A DNA stretch of 64,000 bases, from assembly GCF_003595195.1 (NCBI RefSeq), contig NZ_CP032418.1:508501-572500 (forward strand), written 5' to 3'. Within the stretch, counting starts at the first letter, position 1. Each line of letters starts with the position of its first letter. Under the pieces are notes generated by a model that saw only the letters and a program-made list of their open reading frames with translations, was not told the DNA's origin and ran no database searches. Position numbers and translations under genes: made by a program. Source of the stretch: Paenisporosarcina cavernae. GTDB taxonomy: Bacteria; Bacillota; Bacilli; Bacillales_A; Planococcaceae. Of the stretch, positions 63,866-64,000 are shown piece by piece.

Positions 63866-64000
63866 ATGGAACATTTATCACATAAAGAGAAAATGACAAT
63901 CATTGTTGCGATTATTTCTGCACAATTTTTCGCTGCAGTGAACCAAACAATTGTCGGTAATGCATTACCAAAAATTATCGCCGACCTTGGCGGAATCGAT
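63866..64000 (+). CDS. MFS multidrug exporter, DHA2-like (N-terminal part, cut by window end)
   Basis: 45 codons are present. AAGGAGATAT precedes ATG 63866. The first membrane helix is followed by FAAVNQTIVGNALPKIIADL, matching motif D1 of 14-TM drug-proton antiporters (LDxTIVNVALP) with Asn in place of the first Asp. Same direction as marR, so probably one operon. Confidence 0.8.
   Translation, partial: MEHLSHKEKMTIIVAIISAQFFAAVNQTIVGNALPKIIADLGGID

Overview
The window looks like the chromosome of a low-GC, endospore-forming Firmicute of the order Bacillales, most likely family Planococcaceae (Sporosarcina/Paenisporosarcina/Psychrobacillus type). The evidence is the gene order shared with Bacillus subtilis (atpBEFHAGDC - ywzB - murAA - spoIID - spoIIQ - spoIIID - mbl - flhO - flhP - fabZ - ywpF - ssbB - ywqA - ywqB), strong GGAGG-type ribosome binding sites, frequent TTG and GTG starts, and sporulation genes together with a collagen-like exosporium-type protein. 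The genus is inference. I saw no rRNA, tRNA, CRISPR array or prophage.

Layout. 1-5.4 kb: a translationally coupled operon (end of an unknown gene, HEAT-repeat membrane protein, family 2 glycosyltransferase, large membrane-anchored glycosidase-like protein), read as a surface polysaccharide synthesis locus. 5.8-12.6 kb: ATP synthase operon with a good sigma-A promoter, a ~220-nt leader and no atpI. 12.9-21 kb: housekeeping, sporulation and basal-body genes. 21-28 kb: a lipoprotein, YwpF, SsbB with a ComK-type K-box, an SNF2 helicase/SWIM protein pair and a small regulator. 28-36.5 kb: an IDEAL-domain protein, a secreted nuclease, a YknW/YknX-like pair and a chemoreceptor. 36.7-56.7 kb: an accessory-rich stretch with four c-di-GMP turnover proteins, a collagen-like spore protein, YcnJ, a TPR receptor/repeat-peptide operon, a MurE paralogue, FapA, a ComK-family gene in an operon with a GGDEF/EAL protein and divergent from a small sigma factor, and two genes with sigma-B promoters. 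56.9-61.3 kb: YerD, an NlpC/P60 hydrolase, a GNAT, BioY under a BirA-type operator, and an exonuclease. 61.3-63.2 kb: a 238-bp tandem repeat split by an IS3-family element. 63.4-64 kb: a MarR regulator and the start of an MFS exporter.

The strongest candidate for an undescribed system is at 40518-42115 (minus strand). A TPR protein without a visible DNA-binding domain is followed 11 nt later by a secreted 128-residue precursor carrying six near-identical 17-residue repeats with the core MDAMYPPPWS. This has the architecture of an RRNPP (Rap/Phr-like) peptide quorum-sensing pair, but with a multi-copy pro-peptide. A second theme is the link between competence, general stress and c-di-GMP: comK precedes a GGDEF/EAL gene, a GAF-GGDEF cyclase has its own sigma-B promoter, and K-box-like sites precede ssbB and comK. 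A third is a set of intergenic arrays with a strict 20- or 21-bp period (two helical turns) at many loci.
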